Source: Rhodospirillales bacterium (GTDB taxonomy: Bacteria; Pseudomonadota; Alphaproteobacteria; Micavibrionales; Micavibrionaceae). From it: a stretch of DNA of 64,000 nt. Every line of letters starts with the position of its first letter. Within the stretch, counting starts at the first letter, position 1. Positions 32,463 through 39,776 of this stretch are shown piece by piece. The position numbers and the translations under genes are program-made. Where the stretch lies: the NCBI GenBank assembly GCA_020638395.1, contig JACKIP010000007.1, positions 1 through 64,000 of the forward strand, written 5' to 3'. Below the pieces are notes generated by a model. The model was not told where the DNA came from and searched no databases. It saw only the letters and a list, made by a program, of their open reading frames with translations.

Positions 32463-33620
32463 TTACATTCCCGACGCTAAGCGGAAAGTTTTATCATTGG
32501 CAGCGGGCGCTGTGGTAGAGCCAACGATTTCAGAGACCCCTTGGGCTAATTGTACCGGCATTGAGTGTTCAATTTCTTCACCAAAGGCTCCAACCGCACC
32601 AGCTCTAATGCCTTCTTTTAAAGCTGTTCCGAACGTTACACCTGTGATAGCTCCTGGGATATAGGCCACAGTTTCGGCGAAGCCAGCGACCACTTGTGTT
32701 CCTGCTTTAGCAAATTCACCACGGAGTGCATATTTGGCAGTATCATAAAGGTTATCACCAGCAACTACAACGGCGGCAATACCAGGGATTGCTCTTAGCC
32801 CAAATCTTGCAGCCAGAGAACCCACACCTTCTGCCGTTGACTTTGCGGCAAATGAGACGCCCGCTGCGGCAATTTCAGTGCCAGAAATCCCTTCAGGAGA
32901 TACTGACACAGATTGCGAAGGAACACCGGGCTGGTTTGAGTAACCTGTTGTTTCTGGTTGTCCGGCATGTGCGTCATCCGTTGCCATCATCGTCACACCA
33001 GCTCCGACCAAAGCCACAGGCAATATTCTATTTAACCCGGGTATTTTTCTGAGCAGATTCATCGCCTTTGGACCCAAAGAAGATGCTCCGGCTGTTGCAG
33101 AACCTCCACCCATGTGCTTTAGCCCTTTATGTACGCCAAAACCAACAGCTAAGCCTGCACCTGCCATCGCCGCTTCATCGGCATGATCGGCGACAACGTC
33201 AGGCAGGTAACTAAAACTCCGCCCATCTGTATCATTTACCTTGTCATCAGAGCCACGATCAAAAAAATTCTCAACCTTATCTTGTGCACGCTTATATTCG
33301 TTATCCATAAAATCGACAAACGCACTTAACGCTGGAATGTGCAGGAAATTTGCAAAAAATCTAGCGATAGAGCCAAGGAACCCTCCCCATGAGGAAGCCA
33401 AGTTTGTTGGCCCCTCAATCGCTTCGCTTTGTCTTTGCTCTGCTTCCACGGCCTGCTTGGTTCTTCGTGCCTTCTCTGGCTCTGTTATCAAGTCATCAAT
33501 AGCATTATAAGCTCCTAGACCTACGGTTCCAGCAGTGATAGCGCCTGCGGTAACAGTCATGGCTCTTCCGGCACCACCAGCACCACCGAACAGCGAAAAC
33601 AAGGGGGCTAATTTACTCAT
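32463..33620 (-). CDS. Ala/Gly-rich hypothetical protein, 385 aa
   Basis: No family recognised. Several long Ala/Gly/Val-rich hydrophobic stretches could insert in membranes: GRAMTVTAGAITAGTVGLGA near residues 18-38, AAMAGAGLAVGFGV near 155, ILPVALVGAGVTMMATDDAH near 200, and AARFGLRAIPGIAAVVVAGD near 280. Between them is a charged helical segment (PEKARRTKQAVEAEQRQSEA). This pattern resembles glycine-zipper or channel-like effector proteins, but that is inference. It stands alone in a repeat-rich stretch with its own terminator. Confidence 0.65.
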   Translation of the reverse strand: MSKLAPLFSLFGGAGGAGRAMTVTAGAITAGTVGLGAYNAIDDLITEPEKARRTKQAVEAEQRQSEAIEGPTNLASSWGGFLGSIARFFANFLHIPALSAFVDFMDNEYKRAQDKVENFFDRGSDDKVNDTDGRSFSYLPDVVADHADEAAMAGAGLAVGFGVHKGLKHMGGGSATAGASSLGPKAMNLLRKIPGLNRILPVALVGAGVTMMATDDAHAGQPETTGYSNQPGVPSQSVSVSPEGISGTEIAAAGVSFAAKSTAEGVGSLAARFGLRAIPGIAAVVVAGDNLYDTAKYALRGEFAKAGTQVVAGFAETVAYIPGAITGVTFGTALKEGIRAGAVGAFGEEIEHSMPVQLAQGVSEIVGSTTAPAANDKTFRLASGM

Positions 33621-33851
33621 AATATTCCTCTCAATCTTTCTTTAATATGCCTCTAGTTTACGATAGTCTTGCGGCAAATACAAATTTTCAGATTAACGCT
33701 ATCTAACCATTTGATTTACCATCGTTTTTTAGAACATATGGTTTTATACTATAAATATATCGAATCCATGCGCGAAAAAGCAAGAAAAATCGGCGCGGAG
33801 ACTTACCATCCATCTAGCAGTTTTCTGAAAAAGTCGAAAAACAACAAAAAC
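33621..33851. other. Non-coding stretch, no feature recognised
   Basis: AT-rich. A 75-codon plus-strand ORF (33669-33896) has no ribosome site and runs into the palindromic repeat, so it is not called. Presumably holds the promoter of the minus-strand gene. Confidence 0.5.
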
Positions 33852-33985
33852 CGTCATTCTGAGCGCAGCGAAGAATTTTTTGTTTCAGCGGGTTAAGATT
33901 CTTCGCCTACGGCTCAGAATGACGGGGAATAAGTGGAGTTTTTACCCTCTGCGTTCTCTGTGCCTCTGCGGTTAAAAATCAGTTT
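33852..33985. repeat. TTCTGAG-type element A4 plus CTCTGCG remnant
   Basis: 33852-33924: CGTCATTCTGAGCGCAGCGA and its inverse ending CTCAGAATGACG. Immediately after, 33944-33985 carries CCCTCTGCG..CTCTGCGGTTAAAAATC, a copy of the CTCTGCG repeat. Confidence 0.75.
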
Positions 33986-34097
33986 TACTTAAAATGACCG
34001 TAGAACGCTTTTTTAGAAATATTAGGAATTCCCTAACGTTTTTTCGGCATAATGAACGGGATTGTTCGCATAATAATAAAAAAACGGATACAAAAAG

Positions 34098-35030
34098 ATG
34101 GCGGGATTTTTTGGGTATTTGCAAACACGGCTCAACCGGAATCGCCTGGGGGAGGTCCTTGTTTATAGCGGATTGATCTCTGCATCCGATTTGAAGCGTG
34201 CACTGGAGTTGCAAAAAACAGAGCGCCTGCCACTGGGTAAAATCCTTCTCAAACACAAGTTTCTCAGCGCATTTTCCTTGCGCCGGGCTTTGTTCGAGCA
34301 GGCGACATTCCGTATTCTGGCGGCCAGTGTGACCGTATTGCTGGCTTTTTCATTTTTTGCACCGAAGTCGGCGCGGGCTGCGCAAATCAAGGATATTCCG
34401 TCCCAGATCACTCTGGCGGGAAGTTTTGGCAGCGCGATTGAACCGCTGAATTATTATCCGAATTTGTTTGGCTCCGAAGAAAAACGCTCAACTAATTTAC
34501 GGCCTTTTACCAAATGGGCGGGGATGTTCGACCGTCTGGATGCTGCGATGGATAACCCCGCGAATCAGCCGATTTTGAATGAATGGAAGCAGGAGCTTGC
34601 CGGATTTCGCAGCGCCTCGGTGTATGCCATGGCGCAAAAAGTCAATCAGTACGTCAATCAGTATCAGTATGTGACGGATGAAAAACTTTGGGGCAAGTCC
34701 GATTATTGGGCGACTCCGATTGAATTTTTCACGCGTGGCGGAGATTGTGAAGACTATGCGATTGCGAAATATGCCAGCCTGCGGGCTCTGGGGGTTCCGG
34801 AGGAGCGCCTGCGCCTTGCGATCGTTCACGACAAGCAAAAAAACGTTCCGCACGCGGTTTTAATTGTGTATTCCGAGCGCGGAGCGATGGTTCTGGATAA
34901 TCAGGAAAAAACAATGAAAGCCACCACCAGCACCAACCGCTACCGCCCGATTTTTTCAATCAACCGCGACGCCTGGTGGCTTCACACCCAGCCCACAACC
35001 CCGGATCTTCGAGTCGCAAGCGCGGAGTAG
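34098..35030 (+). CDS. MshEN-like domain fused to LapG-type (BTLCP) cysteine protease
   Basis: 310 residues in three parts. Residues 16-39 and 45-68 are two 24-residue motifs, RLGEVLVYSGLISAS... and PLGKILLKHKFLSAF..., each ending ALxxQ; they match the MshEN c-di-GMP-binding pattern of GspE/MshE N-termini, the first perfectly and the second with G-to-K at one site. Residues about 71-90 are one hydrophobic segment, ending in SARA/AQ, a possible signal-peptidase site. The rest is a transglutaminase-like cysteine peptidase with candidate triad C217 (GDCEDYA), H252 (PHAV) and D267 (VLDN), as in LapG, which cleaves surface adhesins. Neither LapD nor a LapA-like adhesin is in the window. The combined role is inference. 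Confidence 0.82.
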   Translation: MAGFFGYLQTRLNRNRLGEVLVYSGLISASDLKRALELQKTERLPLGKILLKHKFLSAFSLRRALFEQATFRILAASVTVLLAFSFFAPKSARAAQIKDIPSQITLAGSFGSAIEPLNYYPNLFGSEEKRSTNLRPFTKWAGMFDRLDAAMDNPANQPILNEWKQELAGFRSASVYAMAQKVNQYVNQYQYVTDEKLWGKSDYWATPIEFFTRGGDCEDYAIAKYASLRALGVPEERLRLAIVHDKQKNVPHAVLIVYSERGAMVLDNQEKTMKATTSTNRYRPIFSINRDAWWLHTQPTTPDLRVASAE

Positions 35031-35041
35031 ATGCGCTTGAA

Positions 35042-35434
35042 TCATCTACCGGGTAGAAGCTCGGTCGGCTGGCAAATGTCGTTAGAATGACAGAATATTC
35101 CATCCGAGCGCGGAGGCGCGACGATGATAATGTCTGGAACGGTCCCGTACGGAAGGTTTCCCCAATTATTATAATATCTGCTGTCATAACGTCTATGATG
35201 ATCGAAATTTAAATGCCGCGGATCTCCCGGGATAAAGTGAGGCTCTTGCCAGTATCCGCCCTGCTTCCCAGGATGAAAATGACGGCCATGCTGCGCACCA
35301 TTGTGAGCGACGACCATGAATTCGGATGTCGGCGAGGCCTGTGGCAGGAGATCCGCCGTTTGCGTTGGTGCATCCTGTTGTGGAGAGGGATTTAGCAAAA
35401 GGGCCGCGGAAAAAGCAAGAGAAGCTATGGTCAT
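35042..35434 (-). CDS. Secreted His-rich hypothetical protein
   Basis: Start at ATG 35434 (MTIASLAFSAALLLNPSPQQ) because GGAGG sits six bases upstream; an ORF start at 35449 lacks this. The N-terminal signal peptide is followed by a His/Tyr/Gly-rich region (AHNGAQHGRHFHPGKQGGYW, NFDHHRRYDSRYYNN) that could bind metal, and a C-terminal segment with two cysteines (FCHSNDIC). 130 residues. Unknown family; convergent with the protease fusion gene. Confidence 0.6.
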   Translation of the reverse strand: MTIASLAFSAALLLNPSPQQDAPTQTADLLPQASPTSEFMVVAHNGAQHGRHFHPGKQGGYWQEPHFIPGDPRHLNFDHHRRYDSRYYNNWGNLPYGTVPDIIIVAPPRSDGIFCHSNDICQPTELLPGR

Positions 35435-35513
35435 ATCAACCTCCATCAAAAATTATGTGTTTTAAACAGATACCATATTCTGGACAAAAGTCAATCTTTC
35501 CAGAATATGGGGC

Positions 35514-36464
35514 TTACCTGTTTAGTCCCAGGGTGTGGAGGAATGGATCGATTTTAAAGCGTTCAGGTTCATTTGTCCATATTTTGCAAATATATTCGTA
35601 AGGTGTGAGACCTTTGAGCGTTTTGAGCCTTCGTGCGAAGTTGTAAGCCATCATGAAGGCATGCATATGTTCTTTAAGCTGCTCGTGTGAGCCATAATGG
35701 TATCGTTTGACGGTGGCGTCCTTGATCGTGCGGTTCATGCGCTCGACTTGGCCGTTTGTCCAGGGGTGCTTAACCTTGGTCAGCCGGTGTTCGATGTCGT
35801 TTTCCATGCAAACCCGATCGAAGATATGCGCCCACGCCCACTTATCGGTTTCGCGGTTGGTGAACTGGATCCCGTTATCGGTCAGGATATGGGTGAGCTT
35901 GTAGGGAACGGCGGCAATCAGGTTGCGCAGGAATTCAGCCGCAATCATCTTTGTCTGCCGTTCGTGTAGCTCCACATACGCAAACTTTGACGTCCTGTCG
36001 ATGGCGACAAACAAGTACAGCTTTCCTTCTTCCGTGCGGACTTCGGCAATGTCGATATGAAAGTACCCAATCGGATATTTCTTGAACTTCTTTTTTGGGG
36101 GCTTATCCCCTTCGACCTCCGGCAGGCGGCTGATCCCATGGCGTTGATAACAGCGGTGCAGGGCTGAGCGTGACAAGTGCGGGATTGTTGCTTGCAGGGT
36201 ATACAGGCAATCATCCAAAGGCAGGAGCGTATGCTTGCGCAAAGCAACGCACATTGCCTCTTCCTCTGGCGTTAAAACCGTAGAGCGGGGTTTTTTAGGC
36301 CCCATCGGCGCATCGTGAACAAAATCTCGCTTGCGCCATTTGCTGATGGTTTTGTGGTTAATCCCGTGCTTCTCCGATAACGCCTTCAGGCTCTCTTCAC
36401 TATTTTGTATTGCTCGACGCACGACCTCTGTCGTGCGGGCGCTTCCATGCAGTATTTGTCCCAT
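35514..36464 (-). CDS. IS481-family transposase
   Basis: 316-residue DDE transposase. N-terminal helix-turn-helix (SLKALSEKHGINHKTISKWR), then the rve/DDE core with D in FHIDIAEVRTEEGKLYLFVA, D in HILTDNGIQF, and E in WTNGQVERMNRTIKDATVKR. Ribosome site AAGGAGG before ATG 36464. The stop codon (TAA, complement of 35514-35516) lies outside the element, in the target duplication; the reading frame crosses the terminal repeat. Confidence 0.95.
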   Translation of the reverse strand: MGQILHGSARTTEVVRRAIQNSEESLKALSEKHGINHKTISKWRKRDFVHDAPMGPKKPRSTVLTPEEEAMCVALRKHTLLPLDDCLYTLQATIPHLSRSALHRCYQRHGISRLPEVEGDKPPKKKFKKYPIGYFHIDIAEVRTEEGKLYLFVAIDRTSKFAYVELHERQTKMIAAEFLRNLIAAVPYKLTHILTDNGIQFTNRETDKWAWAHIFDRVCMENDIEHRLTKVKHPWTNGQVERMNRTIKDATVKRYHYGSHEQLKEHMHAFMMAYNFARRLKTLKGLTPYEYICKIWTNEPERFKIDPFLHTLGLNR

Positions 36465-36523
36465 AATGCCTCCTTGGTTAGAATCTCCTTATATAGGATT
36501 CCTCCACACCCTGGGACTAAACA
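35519..36523 (-). mobile_element. Complete IS481-family insertion sequence
   Basis: 1005 bp. Perfect 26-bp terminal inverted repeats at 35519-35544 and 36498-36523, starting TGTTTAGTCCCAGGG. A 6-bp target duplication CTTACC flanks it at 35513-35518 and 36524-36529. One intact transposase gene. The intact ends, duplication and ORF indicate recent transposition. The target lies at the outer end of a large palindrome, whose left arm is now split off by the element. Confidence 0.95.
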
Positions 36524-36672
36524 CTTACCAACTCTCAATTTCGTCATTACACGCTTTTTTCTGTCCGCAGGGACGAAGAAAAAATGCGTGTAATCCACTG
36601 TTTGTCCAAATAATATGGATTACACGGACTTTTGCGAAAGCCGTGTAATGACGAAATTGAGAGTTGGTAAGC
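36524..36672. repeat. Large palindrome with TTACAC-type REPIN core
   Basis: Outer arms: CTTACCAACTCTCAATTTCG (from 36524) and its complement ending 36670. The core 36542-36653 is an inverted pair: CGTCATTACACGC...GCGTGTAATCC (36542-36596) and GGATTACACGG...CCGTGTAATGACG (36617-36653). It could fold as a long cruciform or RNA hairpin. Located between the IS and the glycine-zipper gene; no ORF. Confidence 0.85.
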
Positions 36673-36766
36673 AGATCCACACAGATTTCTTGACATTTCT
36701 CCTTTTGGAGCGTAAATTCCCTGTAAATTGAAGGGTCGTTTTTACAAACAAGAAAGCAGGTTTATT

Positions 36767-37243
36767 ATGAGTAGTGTTTCTGAATTTTTTAACAAAGATT
36801 CTGGATCTTTGAACGGAAAAATCGCTGCTGTTGCGGTATCCGCCGCTGTTGCGTTGGGGGGGGGCGGATGCGCCGGGATGCCTATGTCACGAGCAGATGG
36901 ACAAGCGATAGGCGGTGGGCTTGGGGCTCTTCTTGGCACTGCTGTTGTTGATGGTATGGGGCGTCGTGGCTACCGGGGCTATGTGCGCGATGGTGCTGTC
37001 ATCGGAGCAACGACGGCGATTGGTGTCGGCTTAGGCGGGGCTGCGGCATCCGCTCAGGGAAACTGTGTTGAAAGATCCAGCACAACGGCGAGCACTGGTT
37101 ATAATAGTGGGCGCGTGACTAATAGAAGTGGCGATGTCGTTGTGACCAGAGACTGTGAACAAAGACAAGCGTATCGTGGAACGCCCGGTGTTAATTCAGG
37201 CGGTCGTTACGTGGATATCCCCTTGCTTTCTCCCGTACGTTAA
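36767..37243 (+). CDS. Glycine-zipper lipoprotein-like protein
   Basis: 158 residues from ATG 36767 (MSSVSEFFNKDSGSLNGKIA). A hydrophobic segment AAVAVSAAVALGGGGCAGM contains a lipobox-like GGGC, though about 33 residues precede the Cys, long for a lipoprotein signal. Then a glycine-zipper region (GGGLGALLGTAVVDGMGRRG, GAVIGATTAIGVGLGGAAAS) as in SlyB/17-kDa antigen proteins, and a polar C-terminus with two cysteines. Probably envelope-anchored. Followed by a good terminator. Confidence 0.7.
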   Translation: MSSVSEFFNKDSGSLNGKIAAVAVSAAVALGGGGCAGMPMSRADGQAIGGGLGALLGTAVVDGMGRRGYRGYVRDGAVIGATTAIGVGLGGAAASAQGNCVERSSTTASTGYNSGRVTNRSGDVVVTRDCEQRQAYRGTPGVNSGGRYVDIPLLSPVR

Positions 37244-37313
37244 TTTTCGTGATACCAGCCTAACGTGAGGCGCGCTGTGGTGCGTTGCTGGGTTGACACA
37301 GATATGAATGCAA

Positions 37314-37342
37314 GGAGGCGTTTTTACGCCTCCTGTTATTTT
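37314..37342 (+). terminator. Terminator after the glycine-zipper gene
   Basis: GGAGGCG (37314-37320) / CGCCTCC (37327-37333) with a 6-nt loop and TGTTATTTT downstream. Confidence 0.7.
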
Positions 37343-37370
37343 GAGCGGAGTGAAAAGTTTTTTACTCTAT

Positions 37371-37695
37371 GGAAAACTCTGCAAAAGTCTGTAATTTTAC
37401 AGGATCATCACTTACTGCCCGTCAAAACTTAATTTTTCGTCATTGCCTGAATTGTTGAAGGTGATTTAGGGTAATCCATTGATATTTATAAGTGTTTATG
37501 GATTCCTCTGGGATTTTCTGCGAAAATCCGGGGAATGATAGATGTCTGATTTTTTAATGTGAAGGACTATATCTGCGACAATTCAGGCAATGACAGTTTG
37601 AAAGGTTGTCTCAAAATTATTTAGAGCCGCCATAAGACCATTCGCCTATGGCTCAGGATGGCGACTTTGGGCTTTTTGCAGAAGGTTTTATCGGT
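37371..37695. repeat. Composite of nested palindromic repeats
   Basis: Left fragment ACTCTGCAAAAGTCTGTAAT (37375-37394) is the outer arm of a TTCTGAG-type element. Then REPIN copy 5: CGTCATTGCC unit 37438-37478 plus GGATTCC...GGGGAATGAT unit 37500-37540. Then a half TTGCC unit ending GGCAATGAC (37573-37594). Then the right half of a TTCTGAG-type element (37628-37652) with GGCTTTTTGCAGA. It reads as one element interrupted by others. No gene in the 37244-37759 gap. Confidence 0.7.
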
Positions 37696-37759
37696 CAAAT
37701 GCAATTGACATGGGGCACAAGCGCCCCTTCTGTGCCAGCCAGGTATTGTGAGCAAGCCT

Positions 37760-38239
37760 TTACTGAATCTGCAGGCCGTTGCGGGTGTAGAGGCCGATAA
37801 TCTGGTCTTTGAAGTCATCGTACAGATAAAACATATCATCCGTTTCCAGACTGGTGATTTTGTAAACCTCATCCACAGATCTCATAACCCGGCGTTTGTC
37901 GTATCCACCAAGTTTATAAAAATTGGGGCCGACATGCAGGTAGGGAACACCGCCCTTAACGGTCTGGTCCATGATAATTCCTGCGCGGTAGAATCCGTCA
38001 ATCAGATCCAGCCCGCTCTCGGACTGCTGTATCCAGACATCCGGACTCCATTTTTCGCGATCCCATTGGTGATTGTGCACATCCTTGCTGTGTTCCAGAT
38101 AAGGCTGGCTAAAATCCAGTGTTTCAAAGTGTCCAAACCCCCAACTGAATATCCATGGCTTGGGATCGGCTGATGCCGGGGAGGGGAGGGCAGACACGAG
38201 GCAGGCTGTGCACATCAGAGCCAGAAACTTTTTATTCAT
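37760..38239 (-). CDS. Secreted hypothetical protein, 159 aa
   Basis: Clear signal peptide (KKFLALMCTACLVSALPSPA-SA, cleavage before DPKP). The mature part is rich in Trp, Tyr, His and Asp (WIFSWGFGHFETLDFSQPYL, DVHNHQWDREKWSPDVWIQQ) and has a C-terminal segment FYLYDDFKDQIIGLYTRNGL. No family recognised. Probably periplasmic. Divergent from the FlgC-like gene with 65 nt between starts. Confidence 0.65.
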   Translation of the reverse strand: MNKKFLALMCTACLVSALPSPASADPKPWIFSWGFGHFETLDFSQPYLEHSKDVHNHQWDREKWSPDVWIQQSESGLDLIDGFYRAGIIMDQTVKGGVPYLHVGPNFYKLGGYDKRRVMRSVDEVYKITSLETDDMFYLYDDFKDQIIGLYTRNGLQIQ

Positions 38240-38304
38240 AAAGACGCCTTTTTTTGCAAAAACTAGTTATAAAACGGTTAACTTTTCCATGTTATCATTA
38301 AATT

Positions 38305-38709
38305 ATGATTAACGCTATGTCAATTGCTCTGTCAGGGTTGATGGCCAGTTCACGGCAGGCCGATACGGCGGCGCAGAACATTGCAAATGTTGGCACCAGC
38401 GGGGCGCTGTCTCCGGAAACGCCGGGTCCTGCACCTTATAATGCCCGTCTGACGACCCAAACGGCTCTTGCCGGGGGCGGGGTGCGGGCGGAGACGGCGA
38501 TTCGATCTCCGGGGTTTGTTCCGGCCTATGATCCGGGCTCTCCTTTTTCCAATAAAGACGGGTATATCGGAGTCCCGAACGTTGATCTGGGGGAAGAGAT
38601 TATTACCCTGAAGATGGCGGAGCTGACCTATAAAGCCAACGTCAAAACACTGGAAGCCGTACAAAATATGAGTGAAGAGCTTCTGAACGCATTTGATGAA
38701 AAAATCTGA
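38305..38709 (+). CDS. FlgC-like flagellar basal-body rod protein
   Basis: 134 residues, the same length as FlgC. Seen: N-terminal ALSGLMASSRQADTAAQNIA plus NV (rod-protein signature near ASNLAN), and C-terminal GYIGVPNVDLGEEIITLKMA followed by YKANVKTLEAVQNM, which matches the FlgC NV(D/N)xxxExxxxxxAxRxYxAN block. The partner rod genes (flgB, fliE) are absent here, so this is an orphan paralogue or the flagellar genes are scattered. Medium certainty for FlgC itself. Confidence 0.75.
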   Translation: MINAMSIALSGLMASSRQADTAAQNIANVGTSGALSPETPGPAPYNARLTTQTALAGGGVRAETAIRSPGFVPAYDPGSPFSNKDGYIGVPNVDLGEEIITLKMAELTYKANVKTLEAVQNMSEELLNAFDEKI

Positions 38710-38917
38710 TCTGTGGTCACGCCGATCTTTTTCCCTCTAAATATGCATTTTTGGTATACTATATATACGTGATGCGATTCTTCCGCCCTCTGGCCCAAGG
38801 AAATCTTTTGACTGTTGTTCCAACACTTCATCACAGAGTTTTGATCCGGCGACATTTTGATTTCGCCCCGCCCTTACCCCCTCCCGTTTTTATCCCCCCA
38901 CCTGAAAGGAGTGCCTC

Positions 38918-39664
38918 ATGAGCAAAAAGTCCCGTCGTAACACCGCACCATCTTCCACCTCCGCGACGAATATCCAGCCCCTTCACGGCGGAAGTGGGTG
39001 GCACCCGATAGAAGAAGATCTGGAGGCGCACCGGGACAAAAAATATCTTAAAACCGTGAAACCCCGCTCGAAACGGCAGGAAGAACTGATGTCTGCCATA
39101 AAGTCATATAACTTGACGATGGCGATCGGACCTGCCGGGACCGGCAAGACCTATCTGGCGATTTCTGCCGCGGTTGAAGCTTTGGAAAAGGGGGAGGTTG
39201 AGCGCATTATCCTGTCCCGACCGGCTATGGAGGCCGGGGAATCTCTTGGATATTTGCCGGGAGATATGCAGGAAAAGATGGCGCCCTATCTGCGGCCGCT
39301 CTATGACGCTCTGGGTGACCGCATGGGAGGAAAACGGGTCCGGCAATTGCTGGATGACGGAACGATTGAAATTGCCCCGGTCGGGTTTATGCGGGGACGA
39401 ACCCTGAATAATGCGTTTGTTGTGATTGATGAGGCACAGAACTGCACCTATGGACAGTTGAAAATGTTGCTCTCTCGTTTGGGGTGGCACTCCAGAATGG
39501 TCGTCACCGGAGATCCGGAGCAATCTGATCTTCTGGACGGAATGTCTGGTCTGGCGGATGTCGCCAAACGGTTTGAGCCTCTCAAAAACATTGCTGTGAT
39601 CTATCTGAAGCAGGACGATATTGTCCGTCATCCTCTTGTTGCGGAAATGCTGGGGGTTTTATAA
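38918..39664 (+). CDS. PhoH-family ATPase
   Basis: 248 residues. Seen: RQEELMSAIKSYNLTMAIGP followed by AGTGKTYLAI (Walker A), VERIILSRPAMEAGESLGYL, FVVIDEAQNC (Walker B), and the C-terminal VTGDPEQSDLLDGMSGLADV. PhoH ATPases are linked to RNA metabolism and stress. The N-terminal 40 residues are variable and basic. Strong ribosome site AAAGGAG before ATG 38918. The phosphate regulon is not nearby; rpoH follows after 112 nt. Confidence 0.93.
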   Translation: MSKKSRRNTAPSSTSATNIQPLHGGSGWHPIEEDLEAHRDKKYLKTVKPRSKRQEELMSAIKSYNLTMAIGPAGTGKTYLAISAAVEALEKGEVERIILSRPAMEAGESLGYLPGDMQEKMAPYLRPLYDALGDRMGGKRVRQLLDDGTIEIAPVGFMRGRTLNNAFVVIDEAQNCTYGQLKMLLSRLGWHSRMVVTGDPEQSDLLDGMSGLADVAKRFEPLKNIAVIYLKQDDIVRHPLVAEMLGVL

Positions 39665-39776
39665 ATACGTGTGTATGTAAAGACAATTTTTTTATTTTAT
39701 GCGTAACGTTTTTGGAGTTTGGTTCGTATATCTTCATATAAGACAAAATCAGTCATATTTAATATGAGGTATTTAA

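Noticed and set aside
33669..33896. 75-codon ORF upstream of the MshEN-protease gene
   Set aside because: No ribosome site; the 3' half is the palindromic repeat also seen at four other places.
37621..37872. 83-codon minus-strand ORF
   Set aside because: Overlaps the secreted-protein gene and consists largely of a repeat fragment.
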